A stretch of 64,000 nt of DNA from Methanococcoides burtonii DSM 6242 (GCF_000013725.1 NC_007955.1:2263579-2327578), one strand, 5' to 3'. Shown: positions 47,194 to 58,340, counted from the stretch's first letter. The notes: generated by a model not told the origin, from the letters alone. Program-made: numbers and translations.

Positions 47194-47873
47194 CTTTTAT
47201 AAAAATCCTTAAGATACCAGATGTTGTGACACTTGGTAATGCCATGTTCGGCATACTTTCAATTTTCAGTGCATTTTCTGGGAAAGCGGATCTGGCTTTC
47301 ATTTTTATTCTCTTTGCAGCCATTGCTGATGGTGCAGATGGATTTCTGGCTCGTAGAATGGGTTCAAGTGCTATAGGTGAAAATCTGGATTCACTTGCAG
47401 ATGTAATTTCTTTCGGTACAGCACCTGCAGTTGTCATCTTTTTGATATATGGTCATCTCCAGCCATATCTTGTGGGTACTGCTGCTTGTATCTATGTTCT
47501 CTGTGGTGTTCTCAGACTTGCTAGATTCAACACGAAACACAAAGAGATCCCGGATTTTGAGGGACTTCCAATTACAGCAGCAGGGGTTGTTCTTGCTTCT
47601 TACTTGTTAATGGACGACAAATATATAATACTTTACGGGATTGTTATTTTGATGCTTCTATTATCCTATCTTATGATAAGTGAGCATCCTTATCCCAAAC
47701 TTCGTCATCCTAAAGCAATGGTTATTATGGCAATTATCTTCATGCTTCCAGTATTGTCCTATTTTGTCCTGCCGGAATATCTCTTCATCTTTGCTACATT
47801 AATTTTTTTATTAATGCTTCTTTATCTCGAATCTCCACTTATGAAGATTCCGCGGCAGTATTATGATGAATGA
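47190..47873 (+). CDS. pssA: CDP-archaeol--serine O-archaetidyltransferase
   Basis: 227 residues with about seven membrane segments. The CDP-alcohol phosphotransferase motif is DGADGFLARR followed by G-x3-D-x3-D in GENLDSLAD. It joins serine to CDP-archaeol. The start overlaps the pssD stop by four bases (ATGA), so synthesis and decarboxylation are made together and co-expressed with artA. Confidence 0.93.
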   Translation: MTFIKILKIPDVVTLGNAMFGILSIFSAFSGKADLAFIFILFAAIADGADGFLARRMGSSAIGENLDSLADVISFGTAPAVVIFLIYGHLQPYLVGTAACIYVLCGVLRLARFNTKHKEIPDFEGLPITAAGVVLASYLLMDDKYIILYGIVILMLLLSYLMISEHPYPKLRHPKAMVIMAIIFMLPVLSYFVLPEYLFIFATLIFLLMLLYLESPLMKIPRQYYDE

Positions 47874-47919
47874 ACAATTAAATTAATGGAAAAAGTGAAG
47901 GGTAGTGTCCCTTCATTGA

Positions 47920-50529
47920 TCATTGCTTTGCTGGCTCTGTTCTTACATTGACAACGATTCCACGGTCATCGGCATCCACTTCTATGGTGGAACCTTCAAG
48001 TGCCTGTCCTCCGACTATTAATTTTGCAACTGCGGTTTCTACCTCGTTCTGAATGACACGCTTGAGCGGTCGTGCTCCATAAGTTTCACTGTAACCTGCT
48101 TCGGCAAGGTAATGTTTCGCCTTCTTTGATATTTCAAGCACCATTCTCTTTTCCTTGAGCCTTTGTATAAGGTCAGTTGCTTTAATATCTACGATGGTCA
48201 CAAGCTGTTCCTTTGTCAGGGGGCGGAATATGGCCAATTCATCGATACGATTTATGAATTCCGGGCGGAAATGTTTGGCAAGTTCGTTCTGTGCCATCTC
48301 CTGCATCTTAGCATAATCCTCACCTTCCTCCAGTTTCGAGAGTGTGCGATCAACACATATGTTAGATGTCATTATGATCAGTGTATTCTTGAAATCCACT
48401 GTTCTACCATGCGAATCTGTAAGTCGTCCGTCATCAAGTATCTGGAGCATTACATTGAACACATCATGATGGGCCTTTTCTATCTCATCAAAGAGAACGA
48501 CTGCATAAGGTCGTCTGCGAACTGCTTCTGTAAGTTGCCCTCCTTCATCGTGACCGATATATCCTGGTGGCGCTCCGATAAGGCGGGATACAGTATGTTT
48601 TTCCATGTACTCTGACATGTCGATGCGTATCATATTGTTCTCATCATTGAACATTTCCGCAGCAAGTGCCTTTGCAAGTTCGGTCTTGCCAACACCTGTT
48701 GGTCCAAGGAATATGAAACTTCCAATAGGTCGTTTCGGGTCCTTGATACCTGCATAAGCACGTATGATCGCATCTGAAACCGCTTTGACAGTTTCGTTCT
48801 GCCCAACAATTCTCTCATGAAGCTTCTCTTCCAGATGTGTGAGCTTTTCACGTTCTCCTTCCATCAACCTCGTTACCGGGATGTTGGTCCATTGGCTTAC
48901 TACCTGTGCAATGTCCTCTTCCCAAACCTCTTCCTTGAGGAGCATGTCATCCTGTTGCTCCTGCAACTTTGTCTCCTCTTCTTTATACTGATGTTCAAGA
49001 GGGGTTAAACTACCGTATTTCAGCTTTGAGGCCAGCTCGAAATCTCCGCTGTTCTCAGCAAGTTCGAGTTGTATCTTAATATCCTCTATTTGCTGTTTCA
49101 GTGATCCAAGATTTGCAATGGTGTCCTTCTCGCTTTGCCACTTAGCACGCATAGCATCGGATTCAGCACGAATGTCCGCAAGTTCCTTTTCAAGGTCGGC
49201 CACTCTTTCCTTTGAAACCGCATCCTTCTCTTTTTTCAGTGCTTCTCTTTCTATCTCGAGCTGCAATATCTTACGATCTGCCTCATCCAGCTCGGATGGT
49301 TTGCTGTCAATGGCCGTTCTTACCTTCGCAGCTGCTTCATCAACAAGGTCTATTGCCTTGTCTGGCAGGAACCTGTCCGAAATATAGCGGTTACTGAGGA
49401 CCGCAGCTGCCACAAGTGCAGTATCCTTAATTCTTACTCCGTGGTGAACCTCGTATTTTTCTTTCAGTCCTCTGAGGATGGATATGGTATTTTCGACATC
49501 CGGCTGGTCAACAAGGACCGGCAGGAATCTTCTTTCAAGGGCTGCATCCTTTTCTATGTACTTGCGGTATTCGTCAAGTGTAGTAGCACCTATGCAATGC
49601 AGTTCACCTCTGGCAAGCATTGGTTTTAGCAAGTTCCCTGCATCCATCGCGCCTTCGGTGGCTCCTGCACCCACAATGGTGTGCAGCTCATCAATGAAAA
49701 GGATGATCTGTCCTTCGGAATCAGCAACTTCTTTTAAGACCGCTTTAAGGCGTTCTTCAAACTCTCCTCTGAATTTTGCTCCTGCGATAAGTGCACCCAT
49801 GTCTAATGCTATGATCTTCTTATTTTTCATATCCTCGGGGATGTCATGCTTGGCAATACGCAGAGCAAGTCCTTCTACAATAGCTGTCTTGCCAACCCCT
49901 GCTTCTCCTATGAGTACGGGATTATTCTTTCTGCGGCGTGAAAGGATCTCTATGGTATGCCTTATCTCCTGATCCCTACCTATTACCGGGTCAAGTTTTC
50001 CCTGTGCTGCAAGTTCGGTGAAGTCAATTCCGTATTTCTTGAGCGGTTCCATTGTGTCTTCTGGATTTTCGCTGGTAATGCGCCGATTCCCCCTTAGTTT
50101 TTTAATTGCTTCTAGTGTGGCATCTATTGTGATGCCTGCTTCTTCGAGTATCCGGTAACTTGTGCTCTCTTTTTCTTTCAGGAGTGCGATGAGCACATGT
50201 TCTACACTTATGTATTCATCATTCATTGAACTTGCTTCATTTTCAGCCGTGTCCAATACTCTGCTGTATGCCTGACTTACGTAAGTCTGTCCACTTCCTG
50301 ATCCGGATACCTGTGGCAGTTCTGACAAATGGTCTTCAAGTTCCTTTATTATCGACTGATTTTCAGCCCCTATTCTGTCAAGAATGGTAGGTACAAGCCC
50401 ACCAGTTTGTTCCACCAATGCAAGCAACAGATGTTCGCATTCTGTTTGTTGGTTATAATATCTTGCAGCAATGGAGAAAGACTTCTGTATGGCTTCCTGT
50501 GCTTTCTGTGTAAAACGGTTAAGGTCCAT
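47920..50529 (-). CDS. clpB: ATP-dependent disaggregase chaperone ClpB
   Basis: 869 residues in ClpB order: an N domain with two Clp repeats ([17 protein letters not shown]), first AAA+ domain with GEAGVGKT and [10 protein letters not shown], a long coiled coil at about 400-530, and second AAA+ domain with [12 protein letters not shown], then [13 protein letters not shown]. It resolves protein aggregates together with DnaK. ClpB in an archaeon indicates ancient transfer from bacteria, as is known for Methanosarcinales chaperones. It is convergent with pssA and single. Confidence 0.97.
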   Translation of the reverse strand: MDLNRFTQKAQEAIQKSFSIAARYYNQQTECEHLLLALVEQTGGLVPTILDRIGAENQSIIKELEDHLSELPQVSGSGSGQTYVSQAYSRVLDTAENEASSMNDEYISVEHVLIALLKEKESTSYRILEEAGITIDATLEAIKKLRGNRRITSENPEDTMEPLKKYGIDFTELAAQGKLDPVIGRDQEIRHTIEILSRRRKNNPVLIGEAGVGKTAIVEGLALRIAKHDIPEDMKNKKIIALDMGALIAGAKFRGEFEERLKAVLKEVADSEGQIILFIDELHTIVGAGATEGAMDAGNLLKPMLARGELHCIGATTLDEYRKYIEKDAALERRFLPVLVDQPDVENTISILRGLKEKYEVHHGVRIKDTALVAAAVLSNRYISDRFLPDKAIDLVDEAAAKVRTAIDSKPSELDEADRKILQLEIEREALKKEKDAVSKERVADLEKELADIRAESDAMRAKWQSEKDTIANLGSLKQQIEDIKIQLELAENSGDFELASKLKYGSLTPLEHQYKEEETKLQEQQDDMLLKEEVWEEDIAQVVSQWTNIPVTRLMEGEREKLTHLEEKLHERIVGQNETVKAVSDAIIRAYAGIKDPKRPIGSFIFLGPTGVGKTELAKALAAEMFNDENNMIRIDMSEYMEKHTVSRLIGAPPGYIGHDEGGQLTEAVRRRPYAVVLFDEIEKAHHDVFNVMLQILDDGRLTDSHGRTVDFKNTLIIMTSNICVDRTLSKLEEGEDYAKMQEMAQNELAKHFRPEFINRIDELAIFRPLTKEQLVTIVDIKATDLIQRLKEKRMVLEISKKAKHYLAEAGYSETYGARPLKRVIQNEVETAVAKLIVGGQALEGSTIEVDADDRGIVVNVRTEPAKQ

Positions 50530-50730
50530 TTTTACCTCCGTATATATGGTGATGCAATGGTATTCGAGATTCTGTCCTTTTTAACATCTGTAACTGAAAC
50601 ATTTCCCCCCTGTTCCACGTATAATCTCAGATATTCAAATGGTTTGTTATTGTTTGATCATCAACTAATGTCAAACAAGTTCATTTAGTGTATATCACAT
50701 TTAAACATTTCTAAAAAAATAGTACTCAAC

Positions 50731-52131
50731 ATGCTTACAAATATTTCCGAGGGGTGGGGTAACGTTGGAGACTCTTGCAAAAATCTTGGCATTAAAATTT
50801 CAAGTGGCAATCATCATCTTCAAAACTTCATAGATGCCTGTCTTGTCTATATAAAAAAAAGATTTCTGTATTTGCGTGGTGGTAGTCTCAAAACAGCGGT
50901 ATGTGAGATGAGAACGGATTCTGAGAGGATATTCGATGAGTTAGAAATAATAACGGAAGTTATTGATAATGAGATTGGACTTAAATGCCGTCCTCATTGT
51001 ATTATAATTTACAATGGTACTAAATTTGTATTTGTATGTATACACTTATATATGGTATCAAGCATACTTAATTGTGTAACACTGTTTGTGGGGACAACGT
51101 GTTTAGTAATGTGGGGTATGGGAATGTACATTGTCACTGGATCTTCCGGTGAAGGGCTTTCGGGCTCATCACATACATCTGAAAAAGATGGCCTTTTAGA
51201 AGGAAATGAACTGGAGCTTTTATGTCTGAGCTTTGATTTTATAGATGGCAAGATATCCTTTGAACAGGTTGCACAGCGAATAGTTGAAAAGATTCCCTTT
51301 ATTTTCATTCATCCTGATAATGTATGTGCATGCATAGATATTCAAGATTCCTTTTACACATCCTCAAATTTCAAAAGGACAAATAATTCTCTTAGTTATA
51401 ATGTTTCTTTGGATGATGAGTCTGTTGGGGTCATTTCTGTATACATTTTGGATGAATTGGCTGATATGGATTCCCGTTTGTTTTCTAAAAAAGAAGAAGA
51501 GATGTTCAAAAGAGTTGCCAATCACATTGAAATGATGTTAATGCATCGGAATATGCATACTTCCTCCTTTGAAAAAGAGCAGTCATATCGTTTTCTTGTA
51601 GAGAACATCAAGGATATGGTCTACTCTATTGATGTGGATATGAACCTGTTATACATTAGTCCGCAGGTTATTTTTTATGGTTATACTCCTGAACAGATCT
51701 CTTCTGGAAACTGGCTGGATATAGTTCATCCTGATGACAGGGGAAGGCTCATTGATAGTTATCGCGCTACGGTCAAAAATGAATTTAATGAACCGACTGT
51801 TTTCAGAATATTCGATTCAGATGGGCATATTTACTGGATGGAAGAAATGGGGATGCCTCTGCTGAATTCATCGGGTGAGGTTACGAGTATTAGCGGTATT
51901 ATTAGAGATGTGACTGAACGAAAGGATCTGGAGGATGCGTTAAAAAAACGTGTAGAATTTGAAAGAATAATTAGTGATATATCATCAAGTTTCATTAATT
52001 TTTCATCAGATGAGCTTGATGGAAAAATGCATGATGCTATAGAATCGATTGGCAATATTTCTGATATAACTCAGTGTTATATTTATGATTATTCTTATGG
52101 AAGTTCTCTTTTTTCCATTATTTATGAATGA
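50731..52131 (+). CDS. PAS/GAF sensor kinase, N-terminal part (frameshifted)
   Basis: A 466-codon frame, probably the first part of one kinase continued at 52085. A PAS domain lies at about residues 287-400 (FLVENIKDMVYSIDVDMNLL, then SGIIRDVTERKDLE), and a GAF domain begins at about 405 and is cut by the stop at 52131. The first 125 residues are unlike known domains; a TATA-like box at about 51046-51056 and the SD-like GTGGGG before the ATG at 51124 suggest that the true start may be 51109-51124. The protein is an input module for signal sensing. Confidence 0.75.
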   Translation: MLTNISEGWGNVGDSCKNLGIKISSGNHHLQNFIDACLVYIKKRFLYLRGGSLKTAVCEMRTDSERIFDELEIITEVIDNEIGLKCRPHCIIIYNGTKFVFVCIHLYMVSSILNCVTLFVGTTCLVMWGMGMYIVTGSSGEGLSGSSHTSEKDGLLEGNELELLCLSFDFIDGKISFEQVAQRIVEKIPFIFIHPDNVCACIDIQDSFYTSSNFKRTNNSLSYNVSLDDESVGVISVYILDELADMDSRLFSKKEEEMFKRVANHIEMMLMHRNMHTSSFEKEQSYRFLVENIKDMVYSIDVDMNLLYISPQVIFYGYTPEQISSGNWLDIVHPDDRGRLIDSYRATVKNEFNEPTVFRIFDSDGHIYWMEEMGMPLLNSSGEVTSISGIIRDVTERKDLEDALKKRVEFERIISDISSSFINFSSDELDGKMHDAIESIGNISDITQCYIYDYSYGSSLFSIIYE

Positions 52132-54025
52132 AAAAGAGGGTAAAGAACCTCTTGAAAGTATGGGCGATCTTCCGATCTCAAAAGTTCCAATGCTGTTTAA
52201 CGATCTAATATCTGGTATAAATGTTGTAGTTTCGTCTCTTGATGAACTCCCTTCTGATATGGGTGCAGAAATATGTCAGGTCGATAATTGTCATGTAAGA
52301 TCATTTGTTGTTGTGCCAATGATCGTAAAGAACAAGTTGATTGGTTTTATTGGTTTTAACAACAATGAAAAGGAAGTACGATGGTCAGATATTGAAGTAG
52401 ACATGTTCTCTTTTGTGGGTATGATCATTGGAAATGCATTACAACACGAACGTTATAATAATGTCCTTTGTGAAAATGAAATGTATTTCCGTTCTCTTTT
52501 TGAAGAGAGCAATGATGCGGTATTGATCCATATTCAGGATGGCACGATCTTAAATATCAACAAAAAAGCCTGTGAGATGTTAGGGTATGAAAGGAGTACT
52601 CTCTGCAACATTAATGCTTACTCTTTGTATGATGAAAAGCTGTATGATGGACTTCCTGTTTTTGCAAGAAAGGTACTCTCCGAAAAATTTGCTCACTCCA
52701 AATCGTGTATGATAAGAGCCGATGGCAGTATTATTGATGTTTCAATAAGTTCTTCTTTCGTTGATCGAAATAAGGGTGTTATTCAGAGCATTGTTCGGGA
52801 TATTACTGTTGAAAAAGAAGCTGAGCAAGAACTAAGATGCTATCGCTTGAAATTGGAAGATAAAGTGAAAGAAAGGACTGAAAAATTGACTCGTGCTAAT
52901 GAGCAGCTTGAAGAAGAAATATTTGAGCGTAATTTAATTGAAGTTTTGATGAGTGAGAATGAGCTTCTCCTGAGTAACGTTCTTGAATCATCAAGTGATG
53001 GCATTGCTTTTTTTGATATGGACAATAATACAAAGTTAATGAATTCCCAATTCCGTAATATGTGGGAAATTCCTAAAGATGTAGTTGCTGATATGAACTA
53101 CATCGATATTTTCACAAATTATGGTTTTCAACATCTTGAGAATGCAGAATCTGTATTATCAAAGGTACGTAAATTCTCAAGCCGATACGAAAAAGACAGT
53201 GGATTGCTTTATTTTAAAGATGGACGTATAATTGAGTATAATCTGTTCCCGGTTATTAAAGATGGAGTAGCCCAGGGACATGTCTGTAATTGTCGTGATG
53301 TAACTATTAATAAAAAAGCAGAAGCTGAACTTAAGAAGTATGCAGATGATCTGGAATATTCTAATGAACTAAAGGATCTGCTCGCAGATATCTTGCGGCA
53401 TGATCTGTTAAACCCGGTTGGGATAGTAAAAGGTTTTCTTTCTGTTCTTATACAAAAGGAATATGATCCCAAGATGCTTGATATGCTCAGAAAGGCCGAA
53501 ATGAGCAATCTGAAGGTTATCGATACGATCGAGATGGTTTCTAAACTTTCAAAACTTGATTCAGTTGAAGAAATTGAGTTTAGCGTTATAGATATTGGTC
53601 TCATGATAAACATTGCAAAAACGAACTTAGGGGCAATGTTTAAGAATAAGGATATGAGGGCTTTATGCAGATTCAGTGGTAATTATCCGGCAAAAGCTAA
53701 TATAATGGTCGAGGAAGTGTTCGCAAACCTACTTTCAAATGCTATAAAATACAGCCCGAAAGGTAGTACTATCTATATTGATATTTTAGATGCAGGCGAT
53801 GAATGGAAAGTACAGTTCACTGATTTTGGTGAAGGCATTTCCGATGAGGAAAAAGATTTTGTTTTTGAAAGGTTCAAGCGGGTTAACAAGACTAATATTA
53901 AAGGAACTGGCATCGGTCTTGCCATCGTACGGAAGATAGTCGATCTTCATGGAGGTCACTTTGGAGTTGAGGATAATCCCGATGGGAAAGGATGTGTTTT
54001 CTGGATCACTCTGAAAAAAGGATGA
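52085..54025 (+). CDS. GAF/PAS/PAS histidine kinase, C-terminal part (frameshifted)
   Basis: A 646-codon frame overlapping the previous one. Coding similarity starts inside it near 52115, where the rest of the GAF domain resumes (NEKEGKEPLESMGDLP). It continues with two PAS domains (FRSLFEESNDAVLIHIQDGT; LLSNVLESSSDGIAFFD), a coiled-coil linker and the kinase core: His in ILRHDLLNPVG, N box NLLSNAIKYSPKG, and GTGIGLAIVRKIVD. One base too many in the overlap around 52105-52130 separates the two parts; joined, they give one kinase of about 900-1,100 residues. The frame change is either a real mutation or a sequencing error. Confidence 0.82.
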   Translation: MIILMEVLFFPLFMNEKEGKEPLESMGDLPISKVPMLFNDLISGINVVVSSLDELPSDMGAEICQVDNCHVRSFVVVPMIVKNKLIGFIGFNNNEKEVRWSDIEVDMFSFVGMIIGNALQHERYNNVLCENEMYFRSLFEESNDAVLIHIQDGTILNINKKACEMLGYERSTLCNINAYSLYDEKLYDGLPVFARKVLSEKFAHSKSCMIRADGSIIDVSISSSFVDRNKGVIQSIVRDITVEKEAEQELRCYRLKLEDKVKERTEKLTRANEQLEEEIFERNLIEVLMSENELLLSNVLESSSDGIAFFDMDNNTKLMNSQFRNMWEIPKDVVADMNYIDIFTNYGFQHLENAESVLSKVRKFSSRYEKDSGLLYFKDGRIIEYNLFPVIKDGVAQGHVCNCRDVTINKKAEAELKKYADDLEYSNELKDLLADILRHDLLNPVGIVKGFLSVLIQKEYDPKMLDMLRKAEMSNLKVIDTIEMVSKLSKLDSVEEIEFSVIDIGLMINIAKTNLGAMFKNKDMRALCRFSGNYPAKANIMVEEVFANLLSNAIKYSPKGSTIYIDILDAGDEWKVQFTDFGEGISDEEKDFVFERFKRVNKTNIKGTGIGLAIVRKIVDLHGGHFGVEDNPDGKGCVFWITLKKG

Positions 54026-54086
54026 TCATCGTTCTTCCTACCAAATTGGCTATATATCTGCAAGGCAATGTCATTGCATCAGGAAC

Positions 54087-54455
54087 ATGGTAGATATAAT
54101 GGTCGAAGATACAATTACTGATAGGGACAACGTGCTTTTTGAAGCGGGTATAAAGCTTGGAGCTTTATATCATCAGTTCACAGGTTCTCCGGTGAATCTT
54201 CGTACGGTGGGAAGCCTTGAGACAGCTATTGCACAGAGCATTTCAGTGCAGCCTTGTGTGGAGAACATCACTGTGAGCATAGATCGGGATATTCTAGGCT
54301 CAAAGCTCAACGATGAGTTCGGTTACTGCGAGCTTGAAGGACGTATGCTCAATGTTCAGATAGATGCAAGATACGAATCAGCAAAAGTGCATGTTTCAAT
54401 GGAGTTCAACAAGGAACTTGACTATCCTTTGATGAAAATTGATAAAATAGACTGA
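54087..54455 (+). CDS. mptD: Archaeal dihydroneopterin aldolase MptD (DUF372)
   Basis: 122 residues. The family pattern is visible: FEAGIKLGALYHQFTGSPV, TVGSLETAIAQSISVQPCV and KELDYPLMKIDKI. MptD splits dihydroneopterin in the tetrahydromethanopterin (here probably tetrahydrosarcinapterin) pathway, the C1 carrier of methanogenesis. Start 54087 or 54099 are both possible. It converges on hisC with a short CTGACC/GGTCAG hairpin between. Confidence 0.88.
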   Translation: MVDIMVEDTITDRDNVLFEAGIKLGALYHQFTGSPVNLRTVGSLETAIAQSISVQPCVENITVSIDRDILGSKLNDEFGYCELEGRMLNVQIDARYESAKVHVSMEFNKELDYPLMKIDKID

Positions 54456-54471
54456 CCACTTATGATAGCGG

Positions 54472-55554
54472 TCAGATGTCGGAGAAGGCTTTTACGACCT
54501 TCTCATTCTGTTCTTTTGTTCCAATGGTTACACGTATAAGTGATAGACCGGCATGTGCAAAGGATGTGCAGTCGCGCACAATAATACCTTTTTTGAGCAA
54601 TTCTGTAGTGACATCGCGTGCTTTGTGCGGTGCTACATCGACAAGTACGAAGTTAGCCTGCGTGTCGTAGACCTTAAAAGGCAATTCTTCCTGAAGGAAC
54701 TTCTTTCCTTTAACTGTAAGTTCGATACTTTTATTCAGGTGTTCTGTGTCTGAGAGTGCAGCTATGCCTGCAGCCATTGCAGCCGTACTGACATTGAAGG
54801 GGGTCGCTATCTTCATGTATTCTTCTCTGAGCCACTCCGGCATTATGCCGTATCCCATTCTCATGCCGGCAAGGCCAAATGCTTTTGAAAATGTCCTGCC
54901 CACAATGATGTTGTCATGTTGGAGTACAAGATGTGCAATATTCTTCTCGGCAAATTCCACATATGCCTCATCCACGAAAACAAGTGCATCGGTAGCTGTT
55001 GCGATCTTCAGTATGTCTTCTTCAGGAATGACATTTCCTGTGGGGTTGTTCGGGGAGCATAGGAATATCATCTTCGTATTCGGGGTGAGGGCTGCCAGTA
55101 ATTTATCCACATTGATCGAAAAGTCCTTTTCACGCTGGACATATACCGTAGTTGCACCGTTGGCACGTGCAGCTATCTCATAGTAGGAGAAGGTCGGGGT
55201 AGTAATCACTACTTCGTCACCGTTAGCTATGACAAGCCTTGCCAGTCCGTCCAGCAATCCATCCATCCCGGGACCGGATGCAACAATATTGGCTGCAGGT
55301 ATATCTGTATACTCAGATATCGCATCCACAAGCTCGCGTGCATCTGCTGAAGGATAGATACTGATTCCTTGTGCATTTGCGATGAGTGCTTCAACAGCTT
55401 TTGGTGAAGGTCCAAGGGGATTCTCGTTCGATCCGAGCTTGATAACAGAGGATGGTTCAAGTCCATAGTTCTTTACTATATCCTCTATGGATCTACCGGG
55501 GACATATTTGGCAATGGATCCTATCTCATCCTTTATCAGTTCATATCTGGCCAA
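54472..55554 (-). CDS. hisC: Histidinol-phosphate aminotransferase
   Basis: 360 residues, class I/II PLP fold. The PLP Lys is in [18 protein letters not shown], with [10 protein letters not shown] and the [12 protein letters not shown] start typical of HisC. It makes histidinol phosphate from imidazole-acetol phosphate with glutamate. The gene overlaps argD by 14 bp, so it is co-translated with it. Confidence 0.95.
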   Translation of the reverse strand: MARYELIKDEIGSIAKYVPGRSIEDIVKNYGLEPSSVIKLGSNENPLGPSPKAVEALIANAQGISIYPSADARELVDAISEYTDIPAANIVASGPGMDGLLDGLARLVIANGDEVVITTPTFSYYEIAARANGATTVYVQREKDFSINVDKLLAALTPNTKMIFLCSPNNPTGNVIPEEDILKIATATDALVFVDEAYVEFAEKNIAHLVLQHDNIIVGRTFSKAFGLAGMRMGYGIMPEWLREEYMKIATPFNVSTAAMAAGIAALSDTEHLNKSIELTVKGKKFLQEELPFKVYDTQANFVLVDVAPHKARDVTTELLKKGIIVRDCTSFAHAGLSLIRVTIGTKEQNEKVVKAFSDI

Positions 55555-56713
55555 TGATCTCGACCACCTTGTCTATCTGTTCCTTTGTTATTATTAGTGG
55601 AGGTGCGATGCGTATGACCTTCTCGGAAGTGCAGTTCAAAAGAATGCCATTGTCCCTTGCAAGGTCTACGATGTCTGCACAAGCCCTGTTAATTTCGACA
55701 CCTATCATAAGACCGCGTCCACGAACTTCGACAATGCTGTCGTTATCAAGGGAATTTAGCTCGTTCATGAAGTACTGTCCCATCTCTGCCGAGCGTTCCA
55801 CCAGCTTCTCATCCCTTATCACATTGATAGATGCTAAAGCTGCGGCACAAGCAAGGGGTCCTCCGCCGAAAGTTGCAGCATGCTGGCTCTTTTCAAATGA
55901 AATTCCATCGCGTGCCACAATGGCACCCATTGGGAATCCGCCACCTATAGCCTTTGCCATGGTCATGATGTCCGGTTTGACCTTTGAATGATCCTTGCAG
56001 AACCATTTACCTGTCCTTCCAAAGCCTGTCTGCACTTCATCGAATATCAGGAGCATCTCGTTCTCATCACATATCTCGCGCACTTCTCTCAGGTATTCGT
56101 CTGAAGGCACATTTATGCCACCTTCTCCCTGTATGGGCTCTACGATGACGGCAGCGGTATCTTCAGTAACTGTATCCCTTATGGCCTGTGCGCTGTTGTA
56201 TGGTACGAATCTCTCTCCCTGTATGAGCGGTTCGAAAGGTTTCCTGTAAGTGGATTTGTATGTGACTGTCAGTGAACCCATGGTCCTTCCATGGAAGGAG
56301 TTCTCAGTAGCTATGAATTCCTTCTTGCCGGTGGCGACCCTTGCCAGTTTCATTGCAGCTTCCACGGCTTCTGTTCCGGAATTGCAGAAAAATGCACGTC
56401 CCATGCCTGAAATGTTCACAAGTTCTTCGGCAAAGTTTGCCTGGACATCTGTGTAATAGAGATTGGAAGTGTGTATGAGCTTGCCTGCCTGCTTGCTGAG
56501 GGCCTCGACTATTTTTGGATGGCAGTGTCCAACATTGTTCACAGCGATCCCGGCAACACAGTCGATGAATTCCCTGCCCTCAATATCACGGACAATTGAA
56601 CCCTGTCCGCTTTCAAGCGCTAATGGCTGGCGAGTGTATGTCTGCATTACATACTTTGAATCTTTCTCAACAATTGAATTGTAATCTTTTGATAGAGTAG
56701 TCTCTTTGGTCAT
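55541..56713 (-). CDS. argD: Acetylornithine aminotransferase
   Basis: 390 residues, class III PLP fold. [17 protein letters not shown] and the PLP Lys in [14 protein letters not shown] are conserved, as is [13 protein letters not shown]. It carries out the fourth step of ornithine/arginine synthesis and in some organisms also serves lysine synthesis. It lies between a bactofilin-like gene (27 bp upstream) and hisC (14-bp overlap), all on the minus strand. Confidence 0.95.
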   Translation of the reverse strand: MTKETTLSKDYNSIVEKDSKYVMQTYTRQPLALESGQGSIVRDIEGREFIDCVAGIAVNNVGHCHPKIVEALSKQAGKLIHTSNLYYTDVQANFAEELVNISGMGRAFFCNSGTEAVEAAMKLARVATGKKEFIATENSFHGRTMGSLTVTYKSTYRKPFEPLIQGERFVPYNSAQAIRDTVTEDTAAVIVEPIQGEGGINVPSDEYLREVREICDENEMLLIFDEVQTGFGRTGKWFCKDHSKVKPDIMTMAKAIGGGFPMGAIVARDGISFEKSQHAATFGGGPLACAAALASINVIRDEKLVERSAEMGQYFMNELNSLDNDSIVEVRGRGLMIGVEINRACADIVDLARDNGILLNCTSEKVIRIAPPLIITKEQIDKVVEIIGQI

Positions 56714-56740
56714 AAAAAGCCTCTAAATAGTTAATAATGG

Positions 56741-57571
56741 TCAAATATCAAGCGTCATAAGCTCATTTTCATTTAAGGTCCTGTCTTCTTCCCGTACAAA
56801 GACAATTCCTCCGGATGCTCTCATGACACCGTCAACACGTGCACTTTCGTGTATCTTTATGGAATTGGCATTTATCTCTCCAAGAACATGTGTCCCTTTG
56901 TTGATGTATACATCACCTCTGGATACAATGTTCCCGTGTATGATATTATCTTCTCCGAGGTCCACGTTGGTAAGGGTACGGATACTTCCATAAAGCGTGG
57001 TATTTTTCCCCATCTCGAGCATGGATGCACGGATGTTACCGACAAGGCGACAATTGTTGCCTATGGTCGCCGTGGATGGTACTCTGATGGAATCTATGGA
57101 TATCTTAGAACCATTAGGGACGATCATAGCGGCACTCCCAATAGTCTCGATTTCTTCATCGAAAAGCTCATCAAGTGCCTTTTCTACTTCTTCATCCTTA
57201 CCCATGCGCAAAAGTTCTGTCAGATAAAGGAAAAGGTATGCTATAACAGGAATCGGGTTCCTGACAACTATCCAGCCCTTTGCTTCAAAACCGCTGCTGA
57301 TCTTCACATCATTGCCAATATCAAGGTCGCCTTTTACTACGAGTCTTCCATCAATAGTGACGAACTCTCCGATGTAGGCGTTCTTTTTTGTCTTGACGTT
57401 TCCGCCGATGTGTGACCAGATATCTATCCTTATATCTGAGCTGGCAACTATATCTCCGGAAACCTCTACTCTCTCACCGAGTATGGCAGCGTTGGCAATA
57501 ATTCCATAGCGTATGTCTGAATGGTTACCTACTACGATATCACCATCAAGAACGATGTTCCGTTCTTCCAT
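56741..57571 (-). CDS. Bactofilin-like / polymer-forming beta-helix protein
   Basis: 276 residues made of short hexapeptide-like beta-helix turns (GDIVVGNHSDIRYG, GRLVVKGDLDIGNDV, DNIIHGNIVSRGDVYINKG), interrupted at residues 107-150 by a hydrophobic helix (VIAYLFLYLTELLRMG) and an acidic stretch. The pattern fits the polymer-forming cytoskeletal/bactofilin group or a catalytically inert acyltransferase-like fold. No enzyme residues are apparent. It is the first gene of the operon with argD and hisC, though no metabolic link is evident. Confidence 0.75.
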   Translation of the reverse strand: MEERNIVLDGDIVVGNHSDIRYGIIANAAILGERVEVSGDIVASSDIRIDIWSHIGGNVKTKKNAYIGEFVTIDGRLVVKGDLDIGNDVKISSGFEAKGWIVVRNPIPVIAYLFLYLTELLRMGKDEEVEKALDELFDEEIETIGSAAMIVPNGSKISIDSIRVPSTATIGNNCRLVGNIRASMLEMGKNTTLYGSIRTLTNVDLGEDNIIHGNIVSRGDVYINKGTHVLGEINANSIKIHESARVDGVMRASGGIVFVREEDRTLNENELMTLDI

Positions 57572-57733
57572 TTTTGTATTGTCAGGAATGACAAATGTCT
57601 TCAGGAGTCCCTCTTCTGCGATATTTTCACTCTCCGGTGAGGATGAATTTGAGATTATAAATGCTCTATCAGCTTATTTAATCTGTTGCTATATGTAAAT
57701 TTTGACGTACGCTAGCCGTTTTGCAAGAAATTT

Positions 57734-58204
57734 TCATTGTTCGCATCCGCATCTGACATCGACCGCTGCACCAGTATCAAGAGCTTCGATCTCTTCAGGG
57801 GATAGCATCAACTGACCTGTTGCGATCACTGTATCATTCTCATCGACAACAATAACCTCATCTCCGCTTCTGAGTTCAGGGTCGATAGCAGTCACATGTT
57901 TTGCAAACGTGGTCTTGCCTTTGGACACGAAAGGCACAGCATCGTCACAGACAGTAACTCTTGAACCCGGTGCAGGTATGTGGTCGTGGATAGCTGTTGC
58001 AGCATCCATGCTCAATGTGAATGTTCCATCCTTTGCCCGTACGGTTGCAATACGTTTGCCGCTAACCATTATCTGTCGGATTCGTTTTGTTCTTGACAGC
58101 TGGAATGTCACATCATCAGGGAATAGAATATCTCCGCATCCTTTCCCAAACTGGTAGTCAGCCATGACACGAACTTTTTTCAGCATTTTCGCATTTTTAT
58201 CCAT
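57734..58204 (-). CDS. PUA-domain RNA-binding protein
   Basis: About 156 residues from ATG at 58204; codons upstream to 58282 are A+T-rich and lack conservation. An N-terminal domain (VRVMADYQFGKGCGDILFPDD) is followed by a PUA domain at about 75-150 (PFVSKGKTTFAKHVTAIDPELRSGDEVIVVD, with DTVIATGQL). This resembles the C-terminal part of archaeal tRNA-guanine transglycosylase, without its catalytic domain. It is probably an RNA-modification or RNA-binding accessory protein. The tail ends in Cys-Gly-Cys. Confidence 0.85.
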   Translation of the reverse strand: MDKNAKMLKKVRVMADYQFGKGCGDILFPDDVTFQLSRTKRIRQIMVSGKRIATVRAKDGTFTLSMDAATAIHDHIPAPGSRVTVCDDAVPFVSKGKTTFAKHVTAIDPELRSGDEVIVVDENDTVIATGQLMLSPEEIEALDTGAAVDVRCGCEQ

Positions 58205-58340
58205 ATGCGCAAGATTATGTATTGCACTTAAAAATAGTATTGGTCGAAAATATGTTTCGACATCGAATTTTTGGGATAACACCTTTTATATTTAAATGAC
58301 ATAGAACATCTTTAAATATTATTATCTCTATTTGTTAATT

